Shown here piece by piece: positions 13,501 to 23,619 of a stretch of DNA of 64,000 nucleotides. Position numbers and translations under genes: made by a program. This DNA comes from Syngnathus acus. Lineage: Eukaryota; Chordata; Actinopteri; Syngnathiformes; Syngnathidae. The notes below the pieces were generated by a model that ran no database searches, was not told where the DNA came from, and saw only the letters and a list, made by a program, of their open reading frames with translations. The first letter of the stretch is position 1; each line of letters opens with the position of its first letter. Where the stretch lies: NCBI RefSeq assembly GCF_901709675.1, contig NC_051102.1:2711912-2775911 (forward strand), in the 5' to 3' direction.

Positions 13501-15616
13501 GGTTCATCATGCGCTGGGGAAGTGGATGGTGTGTGGACTGCAAGAGGTGGCCAAAGTGCTTATATTAAAAAAATATATAACCTATTATTTTATTGTTGAT
13601 AATTATTGTGGGGGAAAACAATTGTGCTTCTGTTGTCACCCAGCGGTATCAGAGAGTCACTTTGTATTGTTTTTTTTTTCTTCCTCATAACCACAATGGC
13701 TTGTCTCTTATACTGTGGTATCACATGTCTATACAAGTGGGCCGCTTGTTGTTCTTCATTGTGAAATTCCCTATTCATGGCCTAACTCATTCTTGGGGAT
13801 GGAAACATGAAACTTCTAAACTGGCACTTTAATTTTCCTGATTTAATGCATTTTTGCTGTAAAGAATAACTATTTAAAGAGTCAAAAAAAATGAAGGAAT
13901 GCAGCACTCAAAAGCGTAATTTGGTTGTGCAGCACGTGTTTAAGTGGGATGTTCCGATCATTTGTGTGATGTGCTATTGAGCAACTCCAGCGCACAACAA
14001 AATCCCCACTGTTAGAAAAGTAAGTACACATTTTTACACCGTTTTTTTCCTTGTCTAGGGTCTCTGACAGTTAAAAAACTGATTAAGATATTTAAAATCA
14101 CTACGAGCATTTAAAAACCACACTACCAAACCAAAACGTTCCCGTAGGTTAATTAGTTCTTTCTGCCATCTAGTGGAAGAGGACTTCATTGTTCTGCCTG
14201 TCAGTATATTGTGGTAGCTTGAGATTTGAATTGAATTAGTTGTTTTAAGTACACAATGTCTAATTGCCTCCCATTAAATAATTGTATTGGTTTTCAGTTT
14301 TGTCAATTAATGTGTCGTTTCAGTTTTGTCACGTCACTATCACTGTTCGTGTCCAACACAGACAATTTCCACCTAACTTTGACCAAATTTGAACCAACCA
14401 AATTTTGAGAAGTTGTGCATGCGCAACTGAAAGCTGGATCCTGCTCAAGGGTTTTTCATCATCTGTAGTCACAGGACGTACACTATATCTGCCGCTAGAT
14501 GGCGTAATCTGTCTGGATGAGTTACAAGGTTGTCCTCAAGGGGCCTTACAGCGTGAGTGACTTGACAGTAGGAAAACAAGACCACACAGAATGCCAGCGT
14601 TGGCTTGTGTAAACATAGACGGGTAAAAGTCTTGATTAGACTCCTGTAATTGTGTAATAGTAAAAAGTATAGACTCTGAAATGTAAAGTTAAGCCAAATG
14701 ATTACTTTCAATTAGATCAAATAGCCATTTTTCTAACTAGGTGACAAGTCAGCACACAAAATCATTTCCTTATTTCAAAACTTTACATACTGCTCATAAT
14801 GTGTAGAAGTGAAAAAAAAACCACACATGTTGTTTAAGAATATCAGTAATGCATTGTCATTCCTTAGCTAATGTTGTGAACTGACTAAACAAAACAAACA
14901 GTTAAATCAACTAACAATGGAGAAAAAAATATACCTTGTATGTGCAAGCACGACAGAAAGTGAATGTTTGGATGATGTCAAAGAAAGTCTCGTTCTCTAA
15001 CCTGCAGGAAAAAAAATGGCTTGTATAAAAGATTTCACTATTGTAGTACAAACTACACGATTGCATACTTGGTGACTCACCAAAGCCTTTCACACACTTC
15101 TATCTTGCAAGGTTGAATTGCCTGCTGTGGTACCTGATTGCTTTATTATCTCAATGACTCACAGCTCAAAAATCTATAGACACACGCACGCGCACACACA
15201 CGTCAAGAAACTATGGTTAATTCTTTTTTTACTTCGACTGCAATTTGCAAGGCTTCTTTCCGTCTTGTTTTGGTTCGTTTGAGACATCTGCTACACATGC
15301 TGAAACTTGGCTCCCAGCATTGAGAACATCAAGCATGTTGCCTAACTTTAAATACATAATGGATGTGTTGCTACATTTTGTTTACATTCCCTGAGCTAAC
15401 TGCTGCTATTTGTGTTTGCGTTCAAATGTCTGTTGCTTGAAAGATTGCAACGCCCTCAACATTCATGCGAGTTTATTTAGCTAGGCGATGACTTTTTGCA
15501 TTGTTGGTTAGCATTACGCTAGCTGACTTATGTAAATCTCTTTGTTGCATTGCAATAAACACCTTGAAACAAAGTTTATAATGGCCTATTGAAGCCACAA
15601 TGGGGTGGCAAGGCAC
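10531..15616. other. Intergenic stretch without a recognised gene
   Basis: AT-rich DNA with a SINE fragment near 10940-10975, the tandem duplication at 11528-11812 and a CTCF-like motif at 14165-14176. A GC-richer patch at 13200-13560 has overlapping short ORFs in all plus frames, but none resembles a known protein or has supporting splice signals. I see no gene. Confidence 0.5.
11528..11812 (+). repeat. Tandem duplication of a 146-bp unit
   Basis: The unit beginning CACTTTTGTGTATTCC at 11528 is repeated from 11674. The second copy has a few substitutions and lacks AAATTC. No coding content is evident. It lies in the intergenic region between MAST and gdf15. Confidence 0.9.
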
Positions 15617-15788
15617 TACCGTAATTTTCGGACTATAAGTCGCGGTTTTTTTCATAGTTTGGGTGGGGGGGCGACTTATACTCAGGAGCGACTTATATAC
15701 ATATATATGTTTTCTTTCACTTTTTTGGGCATTTTATGGCTGGTGCGACTTATACTCCGGTGCGACTTATAGTCCGAAAATTACGGTA
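15617..15788. mobile_element. Palindromic MITE (CCGTAATTTTCGGACTATAAG family) with TA duplication
   Basis: The element is 15619-15786. Its ends are inverted repeats, CCGTAATTTTCGGACTATAA and its complement, flanked by TA on both sides. The motif GCGACTTATA recurs inside. TA duplication suggests Tc1/mariner-type integration, but no transposase is present. Confidence 0.88.
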
Positions 15789-16532
15789 CTTTTGTCTAAA
15801 TGAAAGTCCAACTCAATTCAACTTATTCAAAAGATGGAACTTGAGCATGCAAACAGCAAAATGGGGATTTTTTTTAAGAATACCAGAGGATGGGTTCCAA
15901 AACAAATCACCTATTTCGGCAAGTCACACTTTTGTGCTTTATTTTATTTTTTGTTTCCATGCACACAGTGGCTGCCATTGTATTTGATGCCTAAGTGATC
16001 CGGAGCTTTAGATGTTATTCAAGACCAAACATCACTCCCAATTATCTTTTATTTCTCTATCATAAAAACAGCCAGCAGCAAATGCTGTAATCTCACCCTC
16101 AGTGGAAAAAAAAATGTTTTGAACACAATCCACAAGTCACATAGTAACTGGTGAGAAATTACTTTCTAATCATGCATTGAACCTGGTTATTAATTGAAGG
16201 GAAATTTTTCCCATGATGTGTTTGGCAATACTGCTCTGAGGAATTTTCCACTCATCTTTTTTTATTCAACTGACTAAATGTGATGAAACGTTGTTGTTGT
16301 TGTTGGTGTTTTTTTTTGTTTGTTCAGTATTTGTGAACTTTACACCTTGGGAGATGAGTGGTGGATCTGTTTGTAACTTTTTTAAAAGTTTGTAACTGGC
16401 CTGAAATGGTTTTGAAGCAATTCACCACAATGTTTGTTTTAAAAGTTTACTAGAGCTCATTAGACACATTACTGTTCCTGAATATACCTTGTGAGCCTGA
16501 CTCAGACCATTAAAGCTCACCTGACTGAGCAA

Positions 16533-16562
16533 GGGGCGTGGCAACACAGACGCCCTATAAAT
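16533..16562 (+). promoter_or_regulatory. gdf15 core promoter: GC/KLF-type box and TATA box
   Basis: TATAAAT lies at 16556-16562, about 80 bases upstream of the gdf15 start codon, preceded by GGGGCGTGG at 16533-16541. The spacing puts the transcription start near 16585-16595. A TATA-containing promoter fits a gene with strongly inducible expression. Confidence 0.75.
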
Positions 16563-16641
16563 GAAAGCATGCCAAGAATTTCATTAACAACATAGACAGA
16601 GCACATCCAGACAAGAGCAGCACTCCCAGAACAAACCCGCC

Positions 16642-18032
16642 ATGCTCAGATTATGCACGCTCCTCTCCTCCTTGCTACTCCTGCTCTTTGGCTCCAGCTC
16701 AGGGAAGTGTAAGCCTCAACAAGCCCAGAAGCAAACACTTGATGTGGACATTCAGAGGGTCCAACTAGTGGAGGCGGTCAAGATGGGAATCCTGAGCTCA
16801 CTTGGGATGGACAAGGAGCCCAAGATCACCCAAAAAGCATCTGAGCGAGAATTGAGGAGGATGCATCAGCTCTACTGGGAAAAACTGAAGGAGATGAGGA
16901 GAAATTCTAGCCAGCCGACGGGAGCGACTGTGTCGACGGTGCTTTTTCCAGTTCCAGGTAAACAGGGTGATGAAACGCTTGCTTAATTTCATCATGACTA
17001 ACACTCGTGAGTGAAAGGAACGTGGGAGTAGAACGGAATGTTTGTTGCAGAGTTCATTCATGAAATCCTTTCATGTGACTTTACCCGTAAAAAGCTCAAC
17101 AAAGAAAACGCATCAGATAAACTGCAATTTTCCACTGTGCTTGTTATTACATAACCTGCAGCTATTTGCCAGCATTTGAACAGGGGTGTGTAGACTTTTT
17201 CTAGCTCATATCTCATTTTGAACACTTTTCTCTGCTCTTTCTCTCCATTGTGGGCCCAGTGAAAGCACCTCATTGGAAAGACCTGTCGCAGTTGCCACCC
17301 GGTCGACACATGCAGTTGTACAGAGCTGTTTTCCATAAGAACCCAAACATCCATCCGGAGGCTATTTTAACCCGATCTCAGCTTCGGGTTTCCACGGCGA
17401 CTCCAATTCAACCAACGCAAGTAAAGTCTGACATTAGGAGGGAGATTAAAGTCAAGCGCATGAAGATGGGGAACTCCACCGGGTGGACACACACGACCCC
17501 TCGTGTTGATGTCTCAAAGATGCAAAATGTGACAATGGACATCGGCACCAAGGTGACAAAGTGGATCAAAACAGATGATGATGATACAGCATTGGTTGTG
17601 GATGTAAGGATGGCTGTGGGTGAAAGCGAGCCAATCATCTCTCTGGAATTAGACTTCATTCCCCCCAAAGCAGCAACGAAAAGAAGGCTGCGTCGCTCCA
17701 ACAAGGAGGACGAGTGCAACGAACAAGGATGGTGCTGCCGCAAATCCGTCAACGTGTCATTCCAAGACATCGGCTGGACCGATTGGATCGTGGCCCCAAC
17801 GGAGTACACGATGCATTTGTGCGACGGCACGTGCCCGCACAACTACAAGCCGGCCAGCATGCACACGCAGGTGAAGTCTCGCTTAAACCAGATCATGAAG
17901 GGCGGCTCGCCTAGGCCATGCTGCGTGCCGGCCTCCTACGAGCCCATGGTCCTCATGTACTACGACGGTAGGGGGAAGTTGAAACTGTCACCTTTTAGTG
18001 ACCTAATAGTCACTAAATGTCATTGTGCCTAA
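16642..18032 (+). CDS. gdf15: Growth differentiation factor 15 (TGF-beta superfamily)
   Basis: Two exons, 16642-16957 and 17260-18032, with a 302-bp GT-AG intron, encode 362 aa. The N-terminus is a signal peptide with a leucine-rich core at residues 5-17. The prodomain (to about 251) has several N-glycosylation sequons, such as NVT. A furin-type site RRLRR ends at residue 251 and leaves a 111-residue mature ligand. This has nine cysteines in GDF15 order: [11 protein letters not shown]-like [26 protein letters not shown] and the terminal CHC. The CC after the first cysteine and CCVPASY are characteristic of GDF15. In mammals it is a secreted stress and anorexia hormone acting through GFRAL; function in fish is inferred. 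The human gene likewise has two exons. Intron 1 carries a Tc1-like terminal fragment at 17165-17212. Confidence 0.96.
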
Positions 18033-18093
18033 GGCAGCCCAAACTCATATTGTAATGTTTTTTTTCTGACTGGAATTTTATGTTTAAATATTT

Positions 18094-18119
18094 TATTTAT
18101 TTGAAAATTTTATTTATTG
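18094..18119 (+). promoter_or_regulatory. AU-rich element in the gdf15 3' UTR
   Basis: ATTTATTT and a nearby second ATTTATT lie about 65-85 bases after the stop codon. Clustered ATTTA pentamers are classic mRNA-decay elements, and a short-lived transcript would fit an acutely induced hormone. The match is by motif only. Confidence 0.5.
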
Positions 18120-18966
18120 TCCGACTCCTAAACTACATTCATGTATCAAGTGTGCCATTGCTATTGTTACCCCATTTCATAAAGCAGTGTTTCCCCATTG
18201 CAAAATACGGTACATTTGATACCTCGGCTTTTGGTAGGGACTTACCCGACTTTATTCACTTTTCAATACCACCACAAACTGCGAGTCTAGAAGATAGAGG
18301 AGTTGAGAGAGCAATATTTACCAAATAGCATACGTAATCATGAAAAATGTCAAATACATCATACTCACCAAAAATGCTGATTAAGGTAGGATAGTACAGA
18401 CATATAGATGGAAACATCTTCGCTCCTCAATTAAGATTAAGCAGAAATATTGCTCACTCTTTGCAGAGGATAAAGAAAGTATGACTGTTGCTATATTGTC
18501 TGTCTACATGTATCCCTTACCATTTGTGTTCAAATATCTGTGGCTTAAAAGGTGCGACAAGGATGCTATTTGGTAACACTTCTATGGTGTTTTCTTTGTG
18601 TTAGAATTAAGCTAGCCGACTTTAAGGCAAACTAACGTGGTTGTTTACAATACACATGTAACATTCTCAGGTTAATTGTACCATCTGCTATGTAGTCAAA
18701 AAGCATTTTGTTATTATATTGCCATAGACAGATTATTTACCAATTTTTTTGGTAATAAAAAAAAAATCCCTTGCACTGCATGACACAGTAGTTGGGATTC
18801 GGGAATCACTGCTATAACATACTTTTTAATTTGATTGTCATTCATGTTGAAGGTACTGTATTATATGACGAACATTTTACATTGTCATGATTATTTCATT
18901 GCCGTTTTTATTTATCTATACAGACCTGTTGCACTTGAATTTATATCACCAACAAGGACATTTCAT

Positions 18967-18987
18967 AATAAACATACGGGAAATAAA
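18967..18987 (+). terminator. Candidate gdf15 polyadenylation signals
   Basis: Two AATAAA hexamers, 18967-18972 and 18982-18987, lie about 940 bases after the gdf15 stop. No closer strong signal was noticed. They would give a 3' UTR of about 1 kb. Confidence 0.45.
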
Positions 18988-19908
18988 AAGCTCTCATTGG
19001 CCATGCTGTCATCAAATTAGTTCAATGGTTTATGAAGGCCAAGGTGTGTAGACTGCACTGCAAATCAGCTTATCGAGAACTTCGACAGTATCTCCTTGAC
19101 CCTGACACCACTTTGTAGCCTTGACCGAGGCGAGGGACATATATGTTGCCAAGAAAAGTTTCCACGGGTTGAATTTAGTGGAAAAGGCACCAGATGTTAA
19201 GCACTGTTACATTCAAACAAGATTTTGTTCTCCGGCATTCATCCCTCCATCCACACAACAGGCACAAAACAAACAACAGTAGCCTGCATTATGGAACATA
19301 AATGAAATAAATAGAATGCCGATTTATCTACGCCCTGTCGTCTGGGTAGCGATGTCACATTTGTGCCAATTTAGCACGCTGACTCTCATGTGCCACATAA
19401 TGAAGGAAATAGAGATGTTCACGTCTTTAAACTGGAAATACAGTCCATGTTGAATTTGTTACAGCTAAATATGAAAATGTTAAGGTTGGTTCTACATTCT
19501 GTACTGTAGACAAAGTGTTAAATAGCCAAAAAAATGAGATCAAGTTTGACGAAACAGACATTCGAGGTTACGAAATCACCACAGGTTGTGTGAAGCAGGC
19601 CTGAGAAAAAATGCGATTGTGATGTCAGTTCCTATGATTCCGGGACAATATAAACGTCGTCGTCTCGAGATTCTGGTAGAAAGGCGAGGTTACATGCAGC
19701 ATCATTGCTGTAGATTGCATCATCGGGGGAATCACACTGCAAGTACAAATTCTCAGCAGGTACATGAGATGGCCTGTAGAGAAATAATCACCAGCAATGT
19801 CAAATTCAAAAGCATAAATAAAATCATTCGTGAAAATATTATGTTACTTGGAGTGGTGGGAAGTACAAAAACGTTGTTACTTTACTACTACTTTTAGATT
19901 TAGACTTG

Positions 19909-20986
19909 TGCTGTACTACTTGAAAATTTCTGATGATTTTTTTGTTGTTTTTACACTGTACATTTCAAAATAGATAGGCCTGTATCAAGCTTTTTTATTT
20001 TTTTAAACTGCAGATGATGACGTAAAAAAAAAAAAGAAGAGGGGTCTAATTTAGAGAAATATTTGTTTTTACTTTTTGTACACTGTCTACTTGTACTTAG
20101 GGGTGTTAGTTTAATGGATTTTCTTTCCTTAGTTGTGTTCAAAGCATCATTCGTGAGTCATCAGCTGCTTTGTCACTACTCAGAAGATCACATAAAGTCT
20201 AAATGGAGCATTTTCTCTCAAACAAAACTAAGTCAAATGGGGAAACCACATCACATGCAATGTTTCTTCATCTGTTTCCGTTCTGTTCAGTTTTAGGGAC
20301 AATACGTTCATACTATGTCACACTTTCTGAATCAACATTATTATGTAAGAAGACAATGGCACACCTGCTCTGAGTCCTGGCGCCACTTTTCTGGCCTTCC
20401 ACATTTTCATAGATGGGAGGATTCTCAGTCAATTGTGTTCTGATCATGCCGGCGTACTGATGGTCCCCCTGTGGCGTCTCTATGCATTCCATCTTTTGGC
20501 TTTTCTTTTGACCCGATAGAGGCAGATTCCATTTGTTCTTACAGAATTTGACCGTGATCATAACAGCAATTGCAACCAGCATCAGAAAGAAGAGTGTCAG
20601 GCCCACAGCGAGACCGACAGAGGAGGTAGGCGCTGCACATGCGGTGCCATTTACAGGTAGGCAAGTGTTATTGAGCAACATGACCTGAAAATATATTTAA
20701 AAAAAAAAATCAAATTCAGCTTACCACAAATTTTCTGTGACCTCTGGTCCAAACACAACATCAAATAAATAATATTCACCAAAAGTTTCTTTTCAGCCCA
20801 ATGCTGTACTACTTGAAAATTTCTGATGATTTTTTGTTGTTTTTACACTGTACATTTGAAAATAGATGGGCCTGTGCCAAGCTTTTTATTTTTTTTAACT
20901 GCAGATGACAACGACGTAAAAAAAAGAAAGGTTAAGGCAACCATGGGGGTCTAATTTAAAGAGATATTTGTTTTGACTTTTTGTAC
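19909..20986. repeat. Pair of direct repeats of about 180 bp flanking the 20.3-20.7 kb exon
   Basis: 19909-20084 and 20802-20986 share the same sequence in the same orientation, starting TGCTGTACTACTTGAAAA and including a CTGCAGATGA block. Small indels and substitutions separate the copies. The membrane-protein exon at 20313-20685 lies between them. Confidence 0.88.
20313..20681 (-). CDS. Unidentified small single-pass membrane protein with tyrosine motifs
   Basis: One clear exon, entered through an acceptor at 20686-20687 (TTTTCAG). Read from the ATG at 20681 it gives 122 aa: a short N-terminal part with sequons NNT and NGT and two cysteines, one hydrophobic segment at about residues 21-45, a basic stop-transfer KFCKNKW, and a tail with YAGM and PPIYENV. 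YENV fits the Grb2-SH2 pattern Y-x-N-x. Two candidate upstream exons, 21687-21614 and 21350-21210, have good splice sites and agree in phase with each other (reading WCYVQKQCRLV and NCSVASVKGW), but they do not join this exon in frame unless a small weakly supported exon near 20811-20780 is used. In mammals LRRC25 is next to GDF15, but no leucine-rich repeats are visible here. I do not recognise the protein. Confidence 0.45.
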   Translation of the reverse strand: MLLNNTCLPVNGTACAAPTSSVGLAVGLTLFFLMLVAIAVMITVKFCKNKWNLPLSGQKKSQKMECIETPQGDHQYAGMIRTQLTENPPIYENVEGQKSGARTQSRCAIVFLHNNVDSESVT

Positions 20987-22084
20987 AAATATTACACTGC
21001 TATTCATGGCAAATATGGACCGAGTATACATAATAGTGAAAATCTACAAATCTCAAAATTTCCCCAAAAAACAAAAACAAAGACAACGTTACTAAAAAAT
21101 ACATGTGATTAAGTCTTGAATCGATATTTCATTTTACAATAGATGAATACAGTCTGCAATTTCTATTTCAGTAGGACATCAAGTACAGCAAAATAAACAG
21201 CCGTCTTACCGCTCAGGACGCCAAAGTCGACAATTGTGAGAAACGTCCAGCAGTTTGTTGTCAACCACCCTTTCACACTTGCAACAGAGCAGTTCCTCTT
21301 TTCTTCTATCATGAAAGTGGGGGATGATGAAGAAGCTATAATCTGATTTCCTGTAAGAGCTTATCACGAAAATTCTACGCCATTCAATTTAATGCAACTT
21401 GTCTGGACTTACCCTTTAAGCGTATCATCATGTTTGGTGTGTTTCACACGAGTCACTCGATATTATTATATTCATACTAACCCCTCAAGGGGAAATGATT
21501 GAGTGAATATGATATGAGCCTTTTAACAAAAAAATGAAGTAAGTAAATTGAAGGAGATGATTGCTCAAGAAGGGAAATCTGCAACCTTGGACTAATCATG
21601 TGCAGGACCATACCTCCCGCTGCTGACACTTTCACGCTCCCAAAAACCAGTCGACATTGTTTTTGCACGTAGCACCATGTTTCATATCTGGCAATATAGC
21701 TGATTTAGCAATAAAAAAAACAAATAAACACGGGAAAATAAAAAAGTACATCAATAATGATTCAAATCAAATGTATTGTACCTAATAGGAGTTTGCATTT
21801 CTCCAATAAAAAAATCAATACGTATTTTGATACCATCTTAATGGCATCTCTATTTTAACAGATGATTAGATACATAGTGCTACGTATTTTAAAGTGGAAA
21901 CAGTCAATTCAGTTCTAATTGATGCACTCACATCTTTAAAATCAAAATGAGTTTTCTGATTCAAATCAGTTTTCATAACACCCCTAGTACATACGTTTAA
22001 AAAGTGTACCTAATAAACGGTCAACATGCTAATGATTGTTACTTAATGTTACGCAAACGTTCAATGAAGTGATTCTTTAACATA

Positions 22085-22099
22085 CCACTAGAGGGAGCC
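22085..22099 (+). promoter_or_regulatory. CTCF-like motif
   Basis: CCACTAGAGGGAGCC closely fits the vertebrate CTCF core (CCASYAGRKGGCR). It lies between the minus-strand membrane-protein exon and crtc1. Motif match only. Confidence 0.35.
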
Positions 22100-22587
22100 A
22101 ACGCGCTACAAGTTGTAAGTCATCTACACTTTGAGACTGTTCTATTTTATTCTATTTGACTCCTCATGCTTGCAAAAGTGTTATTCATGTAGCTACTGTG
22201 AATGAGTTATGAATTTGAATGGGTTGGAATGTTGAAGGGTTGTAATTGCCCTGGGTGCGCCCATCAGCTGGGATACCCTGAAGACAAGCTCTGCAAGGCC
22301 ACAAATACTCATCAAGTAGTGGGGCAAAAACATTTTTGAAAAATGTCAGACCAGCAGGATCAGCAGCGTGTTTCTTTATGTCCATTATACAAGTGTAAAC
22401 TTCCCAGAGTAATCTCGTCAACGATTTTTTTGCTACGGTTTGCCCTTGAATCACAGCTTTTCAGTGTTGCCATGGTTACTTTAAATCAAATCTTACTCTC
22501 TTTGATGGCAGGTGAGACGACACAAGTGTTGTCATTTGACTTTAGTATGAGCAAGAGTCAGGGCTTCCACTAAGATATTTACAGAGG

Positions 22588-22892
22588 TTTCAAACCAGTG
22601 GCGTAGCCAGGAATTTTTCCAGTAGGGGCGCGCGCCCACAGGAAAAAAAATCGAACATCACCCACGCCGTTCGCTGATCGCTAAAACAACATCCGGGTCC
22701 GGGAGGCAAACGGTGAATGGATAACATCGCGCACATAGAATAGCGCAAGCACATTCGCGCAAGACCGAAAGAAAAAAACGGCATGAAAATGAAGAATCGA
22801 AAAAGCTCGATTTTTTTCAACCGGGGCGCAGGGAGTCCTAACCGGGGCGCCGCCCCGGCTCGCCCCGGCTTGGCTACGCCACTGTTTCAAAC
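22588..22892. mobile_element. hAT-type MITE with 8-bp target duplication
   Basis: The element is 22596-22884, with terminal inverted repeats CAGTGGCGTAGCCA and TGGCTACGCCACTG. The perfect 8-bp duplication TTTCAAAC is at 22588-22595 and 22885-22892, diagnostic of hAT integration. The interior is GC-rich (GGGGCGCGCGCCC) and encodes nothing recognisable. Confidence 0.93.
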
Positions 22893-23619
22893 TCATTTTC
22901 ATCACGGGCCATATCATAGTTGTGGTTTTACTCTAGGGACCATTGTGAAAATCATATAAACATGATCAGATCATACTAATATTGCAAACACACCGATGCC
23001 CCTGCGTTTCATTGTTATGTTAATTTTGTTTAAACAATTCGAGTTTGAATTCAGAAGTTGTCATGTGAGCAGTTGTTTCAGTGCAAAAGTGGAACTCTTG
23101 GTGTACTTACAAGACAAGTACAGGCATGTAGAGAGGGAAGACTTCCTAAGGCATAAAAGATAAGAATTATCTATTTACAAATTATAACGCAATGCAAAAG
23201 GAACAATGTGCTGACTCGAGTTCCCCAACGTCCAAGTTTTTCAATTTAAGATGAACATTTTTTAGAGGTACTGTGATGTAAGAGGCACAGTCATTGATGC
23301 ACTTTCAGCCGCCTGTTGAACTCACAAATACGAGAACACTTGCAAAGAGCTGCTGTAGATCACGACTCACATAAACCAGATCAAAAAAGAATTGAAAAAT
23401 CATTACATTTCTGGGTGAAAAATATACATTGGGGTTATTTATCAGAATGGGTCAATTTTTACCCGAACTCCATGTTCAAACGATTAAATTAAAACATGCC
23501 GTACAACGGACATTTTACTTTGGTATGGTCCACTAACCGGAAGTGGATTCCCCTGACTCAGTGTGACTTGCCATTGACACTGAGCGTTGACAGAAAGCGG
23601 AGCAGAAGAGCATCAAAAC

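Noticed and set aside
13209-13690. Cluster of overlapping plus-strand ORFs in a GC-richer patch
   Set aside because: No splice-site structure or similarity to a known family was recognised, and different frames are open equally.
17408-17842. 144-aa minus-strand ORF inside gdf15 exon 2
   Set aside because: It is antisense to the GDF15 prodomain and mature region, whose homology is unambiguous.
22185-22454. Minus-strand 89-aa ORF considered as an exon of the membrane-protein gene
   Set aside because: No splice sites in phase with the candidate exons at 21614-21687 were found, and no signal peptide is apparent.
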